A stretch of DNA of 64,000 nucleotides. Origin: JAAYYY01 sp964579295. GTDB lineage: Bacteria; Chloroflexota; Anaerolineae; Promineifilales; Promineifilaceae. The position numbers and the translations under genes are program-made. Positions 57,448-64,000 of this stretch are shown piece after piece. The notes under the pieces are model-generated. The model searched no databases and was not told the DNA's origin. It saw nothing but the letters and a program-made list of their open reading frames with translations. The stretch is from assembly GCA_964579295.1 (NCBI GenBank), contig CAZOGK010000001.1, positions 124,001-188,000 on the forward strand, read 5' to 3'. Numbering within the stretch: the stretch's first letter is position 1; every line of letters begins with the position of its first letter.

Positions 57448-59586
57448 TTGGTCTCCGCCACCAGGCAGCGGGCGCCGGTAGCCGCTCTCATGTTGCTCTG
57501 GCTGGCAGCGCTGGCCTGTGCCCTGCCCGGCTCGTCCACGCCGCCGCCGGCCCCGGCTGCCCCATCGCCGCTGCCGGCGCGCAGCCCTACTCCTGACAGC
57601 AGGCCGCTCGCCCGCACGACGCTGCCCACGCTGCCGGCGGTAACTCACCCTCCCTTTGCCCCCTTGCGCCTGACTCCCACTGCGGCGAACGGCGCGCCCG
57701 CCCGCTATCCGCTGCGCCTGGAGCTGGTGCAGAACAAGGCGGCGCTGGCGTCGCTGCCCGCCGCCGAACGCAACATGCTGGCCGAGCGCGGCTTTGTCGC
57801 CGCCCGCGCGCAGCACGAGACTCTTGTCGGCCTATACGGCGAGCTGGCCGCCGAAGGCATCCCGCTTCTCTTCACCGCCGACGCGGCCCTCTACACGCTG
57901 GACCTGCTTACCGACGTGGCCTGGCAGCGCGCCGAAGCGCGGCTGGGGCCGCACCTGCAGGCGCTCAGCGAGGGCATGGTCGCCGCCTCGCAGCTACAGT
58001 GGGAGGAGGCAGAAGACGAAGCGCTGGCGACTGCGGCCTGGCATAATATGGCCTACTTCAGCGTGGGCAGCCGCCTGCTAAACCCGGCTTTTCCTGTACC
58101 GGCAGCGGTCGCCGAGATTGTCGACGAAGAGCTGACTCTGATGCGCCAGGGCGGCAGCTTTGTCTCGCCGCTGCGCGGCGTGCAGCTCGATTATGGGCGT
58201 CTACAGCCGGCCGGGCGCTATGCCGGCTCGCCCGAGCTGAGCCGCATCTATCAGGCGCGCGCCTGGTATGCGGAGCCGTTCCGCCCCGACCCTGCCGAGC
58301 CGGCGCTGGCCCGGCAGCAGGCGCGCCAGCTGGCGCTGATGGCGCTGGCGCTGGCAGAGAGCGATAACCTGAGCCGCTGGGAGCTGATCAGCAGCACGCT
58401 TGCCTACTTCGAGAGCGGTGTGGCGACGGGCAGCATACCCGAAATAACGGCGGCGCTCGCCGCATTGGGCGGCTCCCGCGTCCTGCAGGGCGAGCTGGTA
58501 GACGATCTGGCGGCAACTCTTTCCGGCTGGCCCCCCGGCCCCGTCGCCGCTGTTTCCGGCGCGACCAGCAGCTACAGCTTCCTGCCGGCGCCGCGCACGC
58601 TTGCTGCTTCTATCCTGCCCGCCTTTGTCTACAACCGCGTCGGCGCTTATAGCGGCGAGCCGCCGCTGCCCATGACGGCCGTGGAGACCAACATTGGGCC
58701 GCTGCGCGGCCTACCGCGCCTTCTCGACGCGGCCGCCGCCGCCGGCAGCACCACGGCCCTGGAGTGGCTGGCTGAGGGCGGGGACACAGTCTATCAGGGC
58801 TACGACGCCCAGCTGGCCCGTATGCAGGCGGCGCTGCAGGAGATGCCGCCAGAGCGCTATGCGCCAGCCTGGCTGCTGGCGACAGATTCCCTGCTCCGGC
58901 CGCCAGACGCACGCCCACCCTACGCCGCCGACGAGGCCTGGCTTGACCATCAGCTCAATGCCTGGCTGGCGGGCTGGGTGCTGCAGCACCACAGCACGGA
59001 GCTGGCGCCGCGCCCGGTCGATCGGCTGCCGCTGGAAGCGGCGGCGCTTCCCGGCTTTGTCGCGGCCTCGCCGCAGCTGCTGACCTCACTGGCTTCTCTG
59101 GCGGCGCAGGTAGAAGAAGGGCTGCGCCAGCGCGACCTGCTGGACGAGGAGGTAGGGCAGAAGCTGCTGCAGCTCGAACGCCTCTATCTGGCGCTGCAGG
59201 AGGCGGCCGCCGCTCATAGCGGCGCCCGCCTGGAAAGCGACAGGCTGCTCTTGCTGGCTCAGCTTGGGCCACGTCTGGAATCGCTGCTTACCTTTGCCCC
59301 GGCGCCGGCCGGCGTGCCGCTCGTGGACCATGGCCTGGCCCGCACCATGATCACCTATGCCGACCCAAGCGGCGGCGCCCGCATGGCCGCCGCGTTGGGA
59401 AGCGCCTGGCGCCTCTATGCCATTACTGAGCGCGATGGCGAGCTCTGGCTGGCGGCAGGCGGCATCCTGCCTGTCTTTGAGCAGCGGTTGGCGGCCGGAG
59501 CTGCACCCCTTGCGCCGCAGCCGGACGACATAGCCGGAGCTTCGCCCTGGCTGGCGGCTTTGCTGGCCGCACCGTCTTCGCCTTGA
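57448..59586 (+). CDS. DUF3160 lipoprotein
   Basis: A 712-residue exported lipoprotein. The start is TTG at 57448 (GGAG 8 nt upstream); an ATG 14 codons later is the alternative. The signal peptide MLLWLAALAC ends in a lipobox, followed by a Pro/Ser linker (about 25-60). The domain from residue 110 (NMLAERGFVAA, IPLLFTADAALYTLDLLTDVAWQRAEARL given in part) matches DUF3160, an all-helical extracytoplasmic family of unknown function. LEWLAEGGDTVYQGYD and WLDHQLNAWLAGWVLQHH are further conserved parts. The stop codon overlaps the -35 of the proS leader promoter. Confidence 0.85.
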   Translation: MVSATRQRAPVAALMLLWLAALACALPGSSTPPPAPAAPSPLPARSPTPDSRPLARTTLPTLPAVTHPPFAPLRLTPTAANGAPARYPLRLELVQNKAALASLPAAERNMLAERGFVAARAQHETLVGLYGELAAEGIPLLFTADAALYTLDLLTDVAWQRAEARLGPHLQALSEGMVAASQLQWEEAEDEALATAAWHNMAYFSVGSRLLNPAFPVPAAVAEIVDEELTLMRQGGSFVSPLRGVQLDYGRLQPAGRYAGSPELSRIYQARAWYAEPFRPDPAEPALARQQARQLALMALALAESDNLSRWELISSTLAYFESGVATGSIPEITAALAALGGSRVLQGELVDDLAATLSGWPPGPVAAVSGATSSYSFLPAPRTLAASILPAFVYNRVGAYSGEPPLPMTAVETNIGPLRGLPRLLDAAAAAGSTTALEWLAEGGDTVYQGYDAQLARMQAALQEMPPERYAPAWLLATDSLLRPPDARPPYAADEAWLDHQLNAWLAGWVLQHHSTELAPRPVDRLPLEAAALPGFVAASPQLLTSLASLAAQVEEGLRQRDLLDEEVGQKLLQLERLYLALQEAAAAHSGARLESDRLLLLAQLGPRLESLLTFAPAPAGVPLVDHGLARTMITYADPSGGARMAAALGSAWRLYAITERDGELWLAAGGILPVFEQRLAAGAAPLAPQPDDIAGASPWLAALLAAPSSP

Positions 59587-59611
59587 CATTTCCTCCAGGC
59601 TTGTGTACTTT
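59583..59611 (+). promoter_or_regulatory. Promoter of the proS leader
   Basis: Perfect TTGACA (59583-59588), a 17-nt spacer and TACTTT (59606-59611). It ends 7 nt before the leader ORF start. The -35 overlaps the stop codon of the DUF3160 gene. Confidence 0.7.
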
Positions 59612-59618
59612 ATCCGCT

Positions 59619-59705
59619 ATGGATAGACGGCAGCTTACTCAGGCGCACGCCCCCGCCCCTAGCAGCCCTCGTTGCCACGGCAACGGGGCGTTTCTGGATG
59701 CATGA
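59619..59705 (+). CDS. Candidate proS leader peptide
   Basis: A 28-codon ORF between the promoter and the terminator in front of proS. Its product includes QAHAPAPSSPR, with Pro at codons 12, 14 and 17 (CCC, CCT, CCT). The ATG lies 7 nt from the -10 hexamer, so the transcript could be leaderless. The Pro codons overlap or directly follow segment 1 (ACGCCCC, 59647-59653) of the attenuator. A ribosome held at these codons for lack of prolyl-tRNA would cover segment 1 and free segment 2. It has no other recognisable coding features; the assignment rests on position and the fold of the RNA. Confidence 0.5.
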   Translation: MDRRQLTQAHAPAPSSPRCHGNGAFLDA

Positions 59706-59788
59706 GTGTGACTGGGGTTGGTGAGCGGCCATAGCATGCCGCTGGATCGTGTGAAGTTGGACGCCCCCAGTGCAGGGGCGTTTTTTTT
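59647..59788 (+). promoter_or_regulatory. Candidate trp-type attenuator of proS
   Basis: Four complementary segments: 1 = ACGCCCC (59647-59653), 2 = GGGGCGT (59685-59691), 3 = ACGCCCC (59761-59767), 4 = GGGGCGT (59775-59781). Pairing 1:2 allows the 3:4 terminator; pairing 2:3 prevents it. Between 1 and 2 is a perfect CGTTGCC-AC-GGCAACG hairpin, and between 2 and 3 an AGCGGC/GCCGCT hairpin. ACTGGGG (59711-59717) can also pair with CCCCAGT (59765-59771), giving a second way to break the terminator. No T-box sequence is visible. The ribosome would choose between folds through the leader peptide. Confidence 0.6.
59761..59788 (+). terminator. Intrinsic terminator in the proS leader
   Basis: ACGCCCC and GGGGCGT with the 7-nt loop CAGTGCA, then a run of eight T's. 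It lies 40 nt before the proS start codon, where only regulated termination makes sense. Confidence 0.85.
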
Positions 59789-59828
59789 GCGAGGATGAAG
59801 CGACGAGCGTGATGAAGGAGACGAGACA

Positions 59829-61586
59829 ATGCGGATGAGCCAACTGTTTAGCGAAACGCTGCGCGAGGCGCCGGCGGACGCCGAGGTGACCAGCCACCAA
59901 TTGCTGCTGCGCGCCGGATTTATCCGCCAGATAGCAACTGGCGTTTTCAGCTATCTGCCGCTGGGTCAGCGCAGCGCCCGTAAGATCGAGCAGATTATGC
60001 GCGAGGAGATTAATGCCATCGGCGGGCAGGAGATGGACATGCCGGTTGTCCATCCTGCTTCGCTCTGGCAGGAAACCGGGCGCTGGTACAAGATTGGCAG
60101 CGAGCTGGGCCGGTTCAAAGACAAGAACGACCGCGACATGGTGCTGGCGCTGACCCACGAGGAGGTTGTCACCGACCTGGCGCGGCGCGAGATCAGGTCG
60201 TATCGCCAGCTACCGCGCACTGTTTACCATATTCAGACCAAGTGGCGCGATGACCCGCGCCCGCGCGCTGGCCTGATCCGCGCCCGCGAGTTCGTGATGA
60301 AAGACAGCTACTCGCTGGACCGTGACGACGCGGGGCTGCACAAACAATACCGGGCGCACTACTCGGCCTACTTTAACATCTTCAACCGCTGCGCTCTGCC
60401 GGCGATTGCCGTCGAGTCGGACGTGGGCATGATGGGCGGCACGATGGCCCATGAGTACATGTACCTGACGCCCATCGGCGAGGATACACTGCTGCTCTGC
60501 GATGCCTGCGGCTACCAGGCCAACCGCCACATAGCCACCTTCCGCAAGCCGGCAGCCGCGACGGAGGAAGCGCTGCCGGTTGAGCGTGTGGCGACGCCGG
60601 AGATGAAGACGATCGCCGGCCTGGCGGAGTTCCTCGGCGTGCCGAAGGCGCGCACGGCTAAAGCTGTCTTTCTGGTCGGTACGTTCGCCGAAGGTGTGGA
60701 AGAGCGCGAGCAGCTCATCTTCGCCGTCGTCCGCGGCGACATGGATTTGAGCGAGACGAAGCTGACCAACGCGGTCGGGGCCACGGCGCTGCGCCCGGCG
60801 CACGACGAGGAGATCAGCGCGGTGGGCGCCGTGCCAGGCTATGCCTCGCCGGTCGGGCTTAACAGCATCCTCGTCGTCGTCGACGAAGCGGTCGCCGCCT
60901 CGCCGAACCTCGTCGCCGGCGCCAACGAAGCCGGCTACCACCTACGCAACGTCAACTACGGGCGTGACTTTGAAGCGGCGGTTGTCGGCGATATCGCCGC
61001 GGCCCAGGAAGGCGACGGCTGCCCGGAATGCGGCGCGCCGATGCGCATGTCACGCGGCGTCGAGGTGGGCAACATCTTTAAGTTGGGTACGCGCTACAGC
61101 GCCGACATGGGCGCCACCTTCGTGGACGAGGATAACAGCCACCGCCCGGTGGTGATGGGCTCCTACGGCATCGGCGTTGGCCGGCTGCTGGCCTGCGTGG
61201 CCGAAGAACACAACGATGAACAGGGACTCTGCTGGCCGATCACCGTGGCTCCCTACGAGGTCCATCTCGTCGCCCTGCGCGGCGGCTTCGACGTGGCCGA
61301 GCAGCTCTACCAGGAGATGACGGCCGCCGGGATCGAGGTTCTCTTCGACGACCGCGACGAGGCGCCCGGTGTGAAGTTTAACGACGCCGACCTGATTGGC
61401 CTACCGATCCGGGTCACGGTGGGCAAGCGCAGCCTGGACGAGGGCGGCGTGGAGCTTAAGCTGCGCGAGGCCAGCGAGCGCTCGCTGGCGCCGCTGGCCG
61501 AGGCCCTGGCGCATGTAGCGGCGGCGCGTAAGATGCTCTATGAGCAGGTTGCCCGCGGCGTCGTGCACGTCCCGTTCCCGGACTGA
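59829..61586 (+). CDS. proS: Prolyl-tRNA synthetase
   Basis: A 585-residue class II synthetase charging tRNA-Pro. The ATG at 59829 follows AAGGAG by 8 nt. Motif 1 is LPLGQRSARKIEQIMREEI, motif 2 contains QTKWRDDPRPRAGLIRAREF, motif 3 is GSYGIGVGRLL. Between motifs 2 and 3, residues about 235-400 form the bacterial insertion (YbaK-like editing) domain, seen as KTIAGLAEFLGVPKARTAKAV and LIFAVVRGDMDLSETKL. The anticodon-binding domain follows (LVALRGGFDVAEQLYQEM, DDRDEAPGVKFNDADLIG). It is preceded by a candidate Pro-leader attenuator and followed by a strong terminator. Confidence 0.96.
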   Translation: MRMSQLFSETLREAPADAEVTSHQLLLRAGFIRQIATGVFSYLPLGQRSARKIEQIMREEINAIGGQEMDMPVVHPASLWQETGRWYKIGSELGRFKDKNDRDMVLALTHEEVVTDLARREIRSYRQLPRTVYHIQTKWRDDPRPRAGLIRAREFVMKDSYSLDRDDAGLHKQYRAHYSAYFNIFNRCALPAIAVESDVGMMGGTMAHEYMYLTPIGEDTLLLCDACGYQANRHIATFRKPAAATEEALPVERVATPEMKTIAGLAEFLGVPKARTAKAVFLVGTFAEGVEEREQLIFAVVRGDMDLSETKLTNAVGATALRPAHDEEISAVGAVPGYASPVGLNSILVVVDEAVAASPNLVAGANEAGYHLRNVNYGRDFEAAVVGDIAAAQEGDGCPECGAPMRMSRGVEVGNIFKLGTRYSADMGATFVDEDNSHRPVVMGSYGIGVGRLLACVAEEHNDEQGLCWPITVAPYEVHLVALRGGFDVAEQLYQEMTAAGIEVLFDDRDEAPGVKFNDADLIGLPIRVTVGKRSLDEGGVELKLREASERSLAPLAEALAHVAAARKMLYEQVARGVVHVPFPD

Positions 61587-61601
61587 CGATCGTGTTCAAG
61601 G

Positions 61602-61634
61602 AACCGGGTGTCTAGCGCAGACACCCGGTTTTTT
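61602..61634 (+). terminator. Terminator after proS
   Basis: AACCGGGTGTCT (61602-61613) pairs perfectly with AGACACCCGGTT (61619-61630), followed by T's to 61634. Confidence 0.9.
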
Positions 61635-61645
61635 GGCCCGGCTGC

Positions 61646-63250
61646 CTACTCCTCGCGCAGCACCGAGTTAAGGTCGGCGCGGCATTCGCAGGCTTCTTTC
61701 ACGGCGTCTCCGCGAACCAGCTGCCCGTCATACTCCCGGCCCAGCCCCTGCGAGCGCCAGCCGCTCATCACAAAGGGTAGAGCGCCATCGGCGGCGACCC
61801 ACCGGCCATTATAGGTGCGGGAGATGTGGACGTGCGTGCCGTTGGAGAAGCCGCCCTCGCAGGAAGGATGGCCGAGGGGATCGCCGGTCTCGACCCGCGT
61901 CCCGACGGCAATACGGTCGCGCGTTTCCAGGTGCATGTAGGTGATAGCCCAGCCCGTACCGGCGTAGCCGTCGCCGTCCAGGTCCACGACCACGGCGCCG
62001 AAACCACTGCGCGTGACCACGCCCGGCGCCATTGCCCGCGTCCAGGCGTCTGACGGATAGCAGCCAAGCTGCTCGTGATGCGGCACGAAGTCCAGCGCCG
62101 CCCAGGCGGAGCCGCTGGCCCAGCCGCCGTGCGGCCCGCCCGTCAGGTACCAGACCTCGCCTACGGCCCACGGCAGCGCAAGCTCGGGCGCCGCCAACCC
62201 ATCGGGCCAGAGCGGATCGACGGTGTAGGCGAAGGGATTGCCGAAGAGCGCGCTGTAGGTGGCAAAGAAACCCGACGGCCCGCTCGCCTGCAGCCATTCG
62301 TCATAACTGGCCCCATCATGGGCGGCGAGCCAGCGCTGTACGCCGGCGGTGCCGTCGTTAATCTCCGCCGCAAAGGCGATGGTCGTATCGCCAATGGTCA
62401 CGGCGGTCAGCCCCCCCTCCGCGCGCCCGTAGAAGCCCCAGTTCAGCTGGTCGGCAGCCCAGGCAAGCTGGCGGTAGAGCCCCTCAGTCCCCTGGCGCAC
62501 GCGCCCCATTGGATAGACCGGCTGGGCCGGCTGCGCCTGGCTGAGCCAGCCTGAGCGGTATTCCAGCGCCGCCAGCAGCAGGCGCGGGTTGACGCTGAAG
62601 CGGTCGGCCACCAGCTGCACAATGCTCGGCCCGTCCAGCGGCGTGCCCTCGACATCTTCCACGTAGCGGAGCAGGTAACCGTCGAAGTAGGAGAGGAACG
62701 TGGCGATGTCAAAGCCGCGGGCGGCCGGCCCATAGACCAGCTCGCTATCTGGCACGATCTTGAAGCTCGGCCCAACCAGCGTCGAGCCGCCGGGCACGCG
62801 TAGCTCCTGGCCCACTGTCAGAAACTCGTCGATGTTCAATTCGTTGAGCGCCAGCAGCTCTTCGGCCGTGCTGCCATAACGCTGGGCGATATAGTTGAGC
62901 GTCTCGCCCACGGCGACGGTATGTGTCTGGTAGAGCGTGCCGTCGGCCGCCATCGCGCCGGGCCGCACCGGGTTCGGGGTAGGCGTGCCGGGGTAGGGCG
63001 GCAGGGCCGGCGTGGGGGCGAAGCCGCCCGCGGTCAGCCCGCCGCTGCCGCTGCCGCGCTGCTGTTGGTCACGAGCTGCCAGGTTGCCGGGAGCGACGCC
63101 ATCAGCGCCGGCCGCGGGCGCCTGCACGCCCGGCGGCAAGGCCAGCGGAACCATCGTCGCGCCCACTTCCACGTCTGGATTGGGGCGCACACACCCGCCG
63201 AGCAGGAATATCAGTAGCAAAAAGCCGGCGACAGAGAGCCTACGCAACAT
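61646..63250 (-). CDS. LysM and M23 peptidase lipoprotein
   Basis: A 534-residue envelope protein. The signal peptide ends in the lipobox LLGGC (C20), then comes a Gly/Gln/Pro-rich linker and a LysM domain (about 108-153: HTVAVGETLNYIAQRYG; LTVGQELRVPG), which binds peptidoglycan. A helical middle region precedes the C-terminal M23-like domain (about 385-500) with VVVDLDGDGYAGTGWAITYMHLE and GTHVHISRTYNGRW; HVH supplies the zinc-binding His pair of M23 endopeptidases. It probably cuts or holds peptidoglycan. A -10-like TACAAT ends 7 nt before the ATG, so the mRNA may be leaderless. Confidence 0.85.
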   Translation of the reverse strand: MLRRLSVAGFLLLIFLLGGCVRPNPDVEVGATMVPLALPPGVQAPAAGADGVAPGNLAARDQQQRGSGSGGLTAGGFAPTPALPPYPGTPTPNPVRPGAMAADGTLYQTHTVAVGETLNYIAQRYGSTAEELLALNELNIDEFLTVGQELRVPGGSTLVGPSFKIVPDSELVYGPAARGFDIATFLSYFDGYLLRYVEDVEGTPLDGPSIVQLVADRFSVNPRLLLAALEYRSGWLSQAQPAQPVYPMGRVRQGTEGLYRQLAWAADQLNWGFYGRAEGGLTAVTIGDTTIAFAAEINDGTAGVQRWLAAHDGASYDEWLQASGPSGFFATYSALFGNPFAYTVDPLWPDGLAAPELALPWAVGEVWYLTGGPHGGWASGSAWAALDFVPHHEQLGCYPSDAWTRAMAPGVVTRSGFGAVVVDLDGDGYAGTGWAITYMHLETRDRIAVGTRVETGDPLGHPSCEGGFSNGTHVHISRTYNGRWVAADGALPFVMSGWRSQGLGREYDGQLVRGDAVKEACECRADLNSVLREE

Positions 63251-63257
63251 CGCCCGT

Positions 63258-63263
63258 ATTGTA
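63258..63263 (-). promoter_or_regulatory. -10 hexamer 7 nt before the LysM/M23 gene
   Basis: TACAAT on the minus strand, followed by ACGGGCG and the ATG, with no ribosome site. The -35 is not recognisable. Confidence 0.45.
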
Positions 63264-63348
63264 CGCCGCCCGCGGCAGGGGGGCGAGGTTTATGGGTCAT
63301 TTTTCAGGGAGTCCCCAGGAGAAGGGCCATGAGAAAACGGAGCGGCGA

Positions 63349-63377
63349 TTTCCATTGCCGTCATTCCGCGTTAGCAT
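63349..63377 (+). promoter_or_regulatory. Promoter giving a leaderless start for the DUF2344 gene
   Basis: TTTCCA (63349-63354), a 17-nt spacer and TAGCAT (63372-63377) end 6 nt before the ATG at 63384. Confidence 0.4.
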
Positions 63378-63383
63378 TGGCTT

Positions 63384-64000
63384 ATGCAGGCCAACACTGT
63401 GCAGCGCCTCCGCTTTCGCTTCGGCAAGGACGGCCCGGCGCGCTTCATCAGCCATCTCGACCTGGCGCGCGCCCTGGAACGGGCGCTCAACCGCGCACGC
63501 CTGCCAGTCGCTTACACGCAGGGCTTTAACCGCCGGCCGCGGCTGCAGTTCGCCGCCGCGCTGCCGCTGGGCTTTACCAGCGAGGCCGAGCTGGCCGACG
63601 TCTGGCTGCTGGAACAGGTCGAGCCGGAGACTGCCCGGCAGCAGCTTATGAGCAGAATGGCGCCGGGCATCACCGTGCACGAAATCTGGCAAGTTCCGCT
63701 GACAGCGCCGGCGATGCAAGCGGTCACTGCCGAGGCCACATTTGTCGCCTTCTTGCCGGCTGAGATAGACGTTGCGGCGTTGCAGCAGCGGGTCGTGGCG
63801 GCGCTGGCGGCGCAGACGCTGCCCCGCACGCGCCGCGGCAAGGCGTATGACCTGCGCCAGCTCATCCACGACCTGGCGCTGGCGCAGGTCGACGACGATT
63901 GGCAGTTAACACTGCGCCTTGCTCTGGAGCCGGGGGCGACCGGGCGTCCCGACGAGACGCTGGCGGCCCTGGGGCTGGAGCCGCTGGATCTACACGTGCA
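63384..64000 (+). CDS. TIGR03936/DUF2344 radical-SAM-linked protein, partial
   Basis: The first 205 residues of a protein that runs off the right edge. QRLRFRFGKDGPARFISHLDLARALERALNRARLPVAYTQGFNRRPRL contains the family core (FISHLDLxRxxERAxRRAxLPxAYSxGFNPHP in most members; here RFISHLDLARALERAL and YTQGFNRRPRL). The family is usually encoded beside, or fused to, an uncharacterised radical SAM enzyme and often near ribosome or RNA genes such as rng and rplU-rpmA. Here the region outside the window would show whether they follow. Function unknown. A -10-like TAGCAT ends 6 nt before the ATG. Confidence 0.85.
   Translation, partial: MQANTVQRLRFRFGKDGPARFISHLDLARALERALNRARLPVAYTQGFNRRPRLQFAAALPLGFTSEAELADVWLLEQVEPETARQQLMSRMAPGITVHEIWQVPLTAPAMQAVTAEATFVAFLPAEIDVAALQQRVVAALAAQTLPRTRRGKAYDLRQLIHDLALAQVDDDWQLTLRLALEPGATGRPDETLAALGLEPLDLHV

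Noticed and set aside
59612..59828. T-box riboswitch upstream of proS
   Set aside because: The conserved AGGGTGGNACCGCG antiterminator and a specifier loop are not visible; the repeated ACGCCCC/GGGGCGT segments fit peptide-coupled attenuation better.
1..64000. CRISPR arrays, insertion sequences, prophage or integrase genes
   Set aside because: I found no repeat-spacer pattern, transposase, integrase or phage structural gene on either strand.

Overview
The window is a high-GC bacterial chromosome segment with almost no mobile DNA. Gene content points to Chloroflexota, perhaps the Caldilineae/Anaerolineae side (inference, moderate confidence). Supporting points are the MSMEG_4193 / DUF3090 / SCO1664 gene trio known from Actinobacteria and Chloroflexota, secreted proteins carrying a YLPxV tail, a TatA with an FGVGRISKIG hinge, and several genes whose start codon lies only 6-7 nt from a -10 hexamer, as in leaderless transcripts. 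I see no CRISPR array, insertion sequence, prophage or rRNA operon.

Region by region. 1-13671 (minus strand) is a surface-glycan locus: an ABC-2 exporter permease cut by the window edge and its Wzt-like ATPase about 10 kb away, enclosing a GT2 transferase, a GT2-GT4 fusion, a coiled-coil protein, a methyltransferase, a GT-C-like membrane protein and a secreted beta-helix protein, with a GHL10 glycosidase-like protein at the upstream end. 13828-17278 holds a PLP enzyme of trans-sulfuration type, a YihY/BrkB membrane protein and an MFS transporter. 17465-22116 is a glyoxylate-bypass unit: a RamB/ScfR-like regulator divergent from malate synthase and isocitrate lyase. 22136-28549 (minus) runs dnaX-ybaB-recR-PH protein-DUF92-substrate-binding lipoprotein. 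28701-37946 is mixed housekeeping and accessory: tatA, a secreted protein, penicillin acylase, a tail-anchored acidic protein, tRNA-Leu(GAG), a nucleotide-sugar epimerase, an uncharacterised zinc protease-like protein, a TPR protein, thioredoxin reductase and a sirtuin. 38072-41239 has a receiver/CpaE-like protein and the three-gene phosphomutase/DUF3090/kinase-like set. 41352-46314 is the cell-shape operon mreB-mreC-mreD-pbp2. 46662-47064 is tmRNA. 47173-52148 has a DtxR regulator, aspartate kinase and a DHH-CBS-nucleotidyltransferase protein. 52179-56986 has two tandem PEP-synthase-like paralogues. 57097-64000 has a HIT protein, a DUF3160 lipoprotein, proS behind a structured leader, a LysM/M23 lipoprotein and the start of a DUF2344 gene.

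The most interesting item is the 240-nt leader of proS (59583-59828). It has a consensus promoter, a 28-codon leader ORF with three Pro codons, and four segments reading ACGCCCC / GGGGCGT / ACGCCCC / GGGGCGT, the last two forming a terminator with eight T's. That is the arrangement of a trp-type attenuator, here predicted to sense charged tRNA-Pro and to control prolyl-tRNA synthetase. Other notable items are the RamB-like regulator beside aceB-aceA, the phosphomutase trio, the twin PEP-synthase-like proteins without a swivel domain, and the recurring leaderless start architecture.
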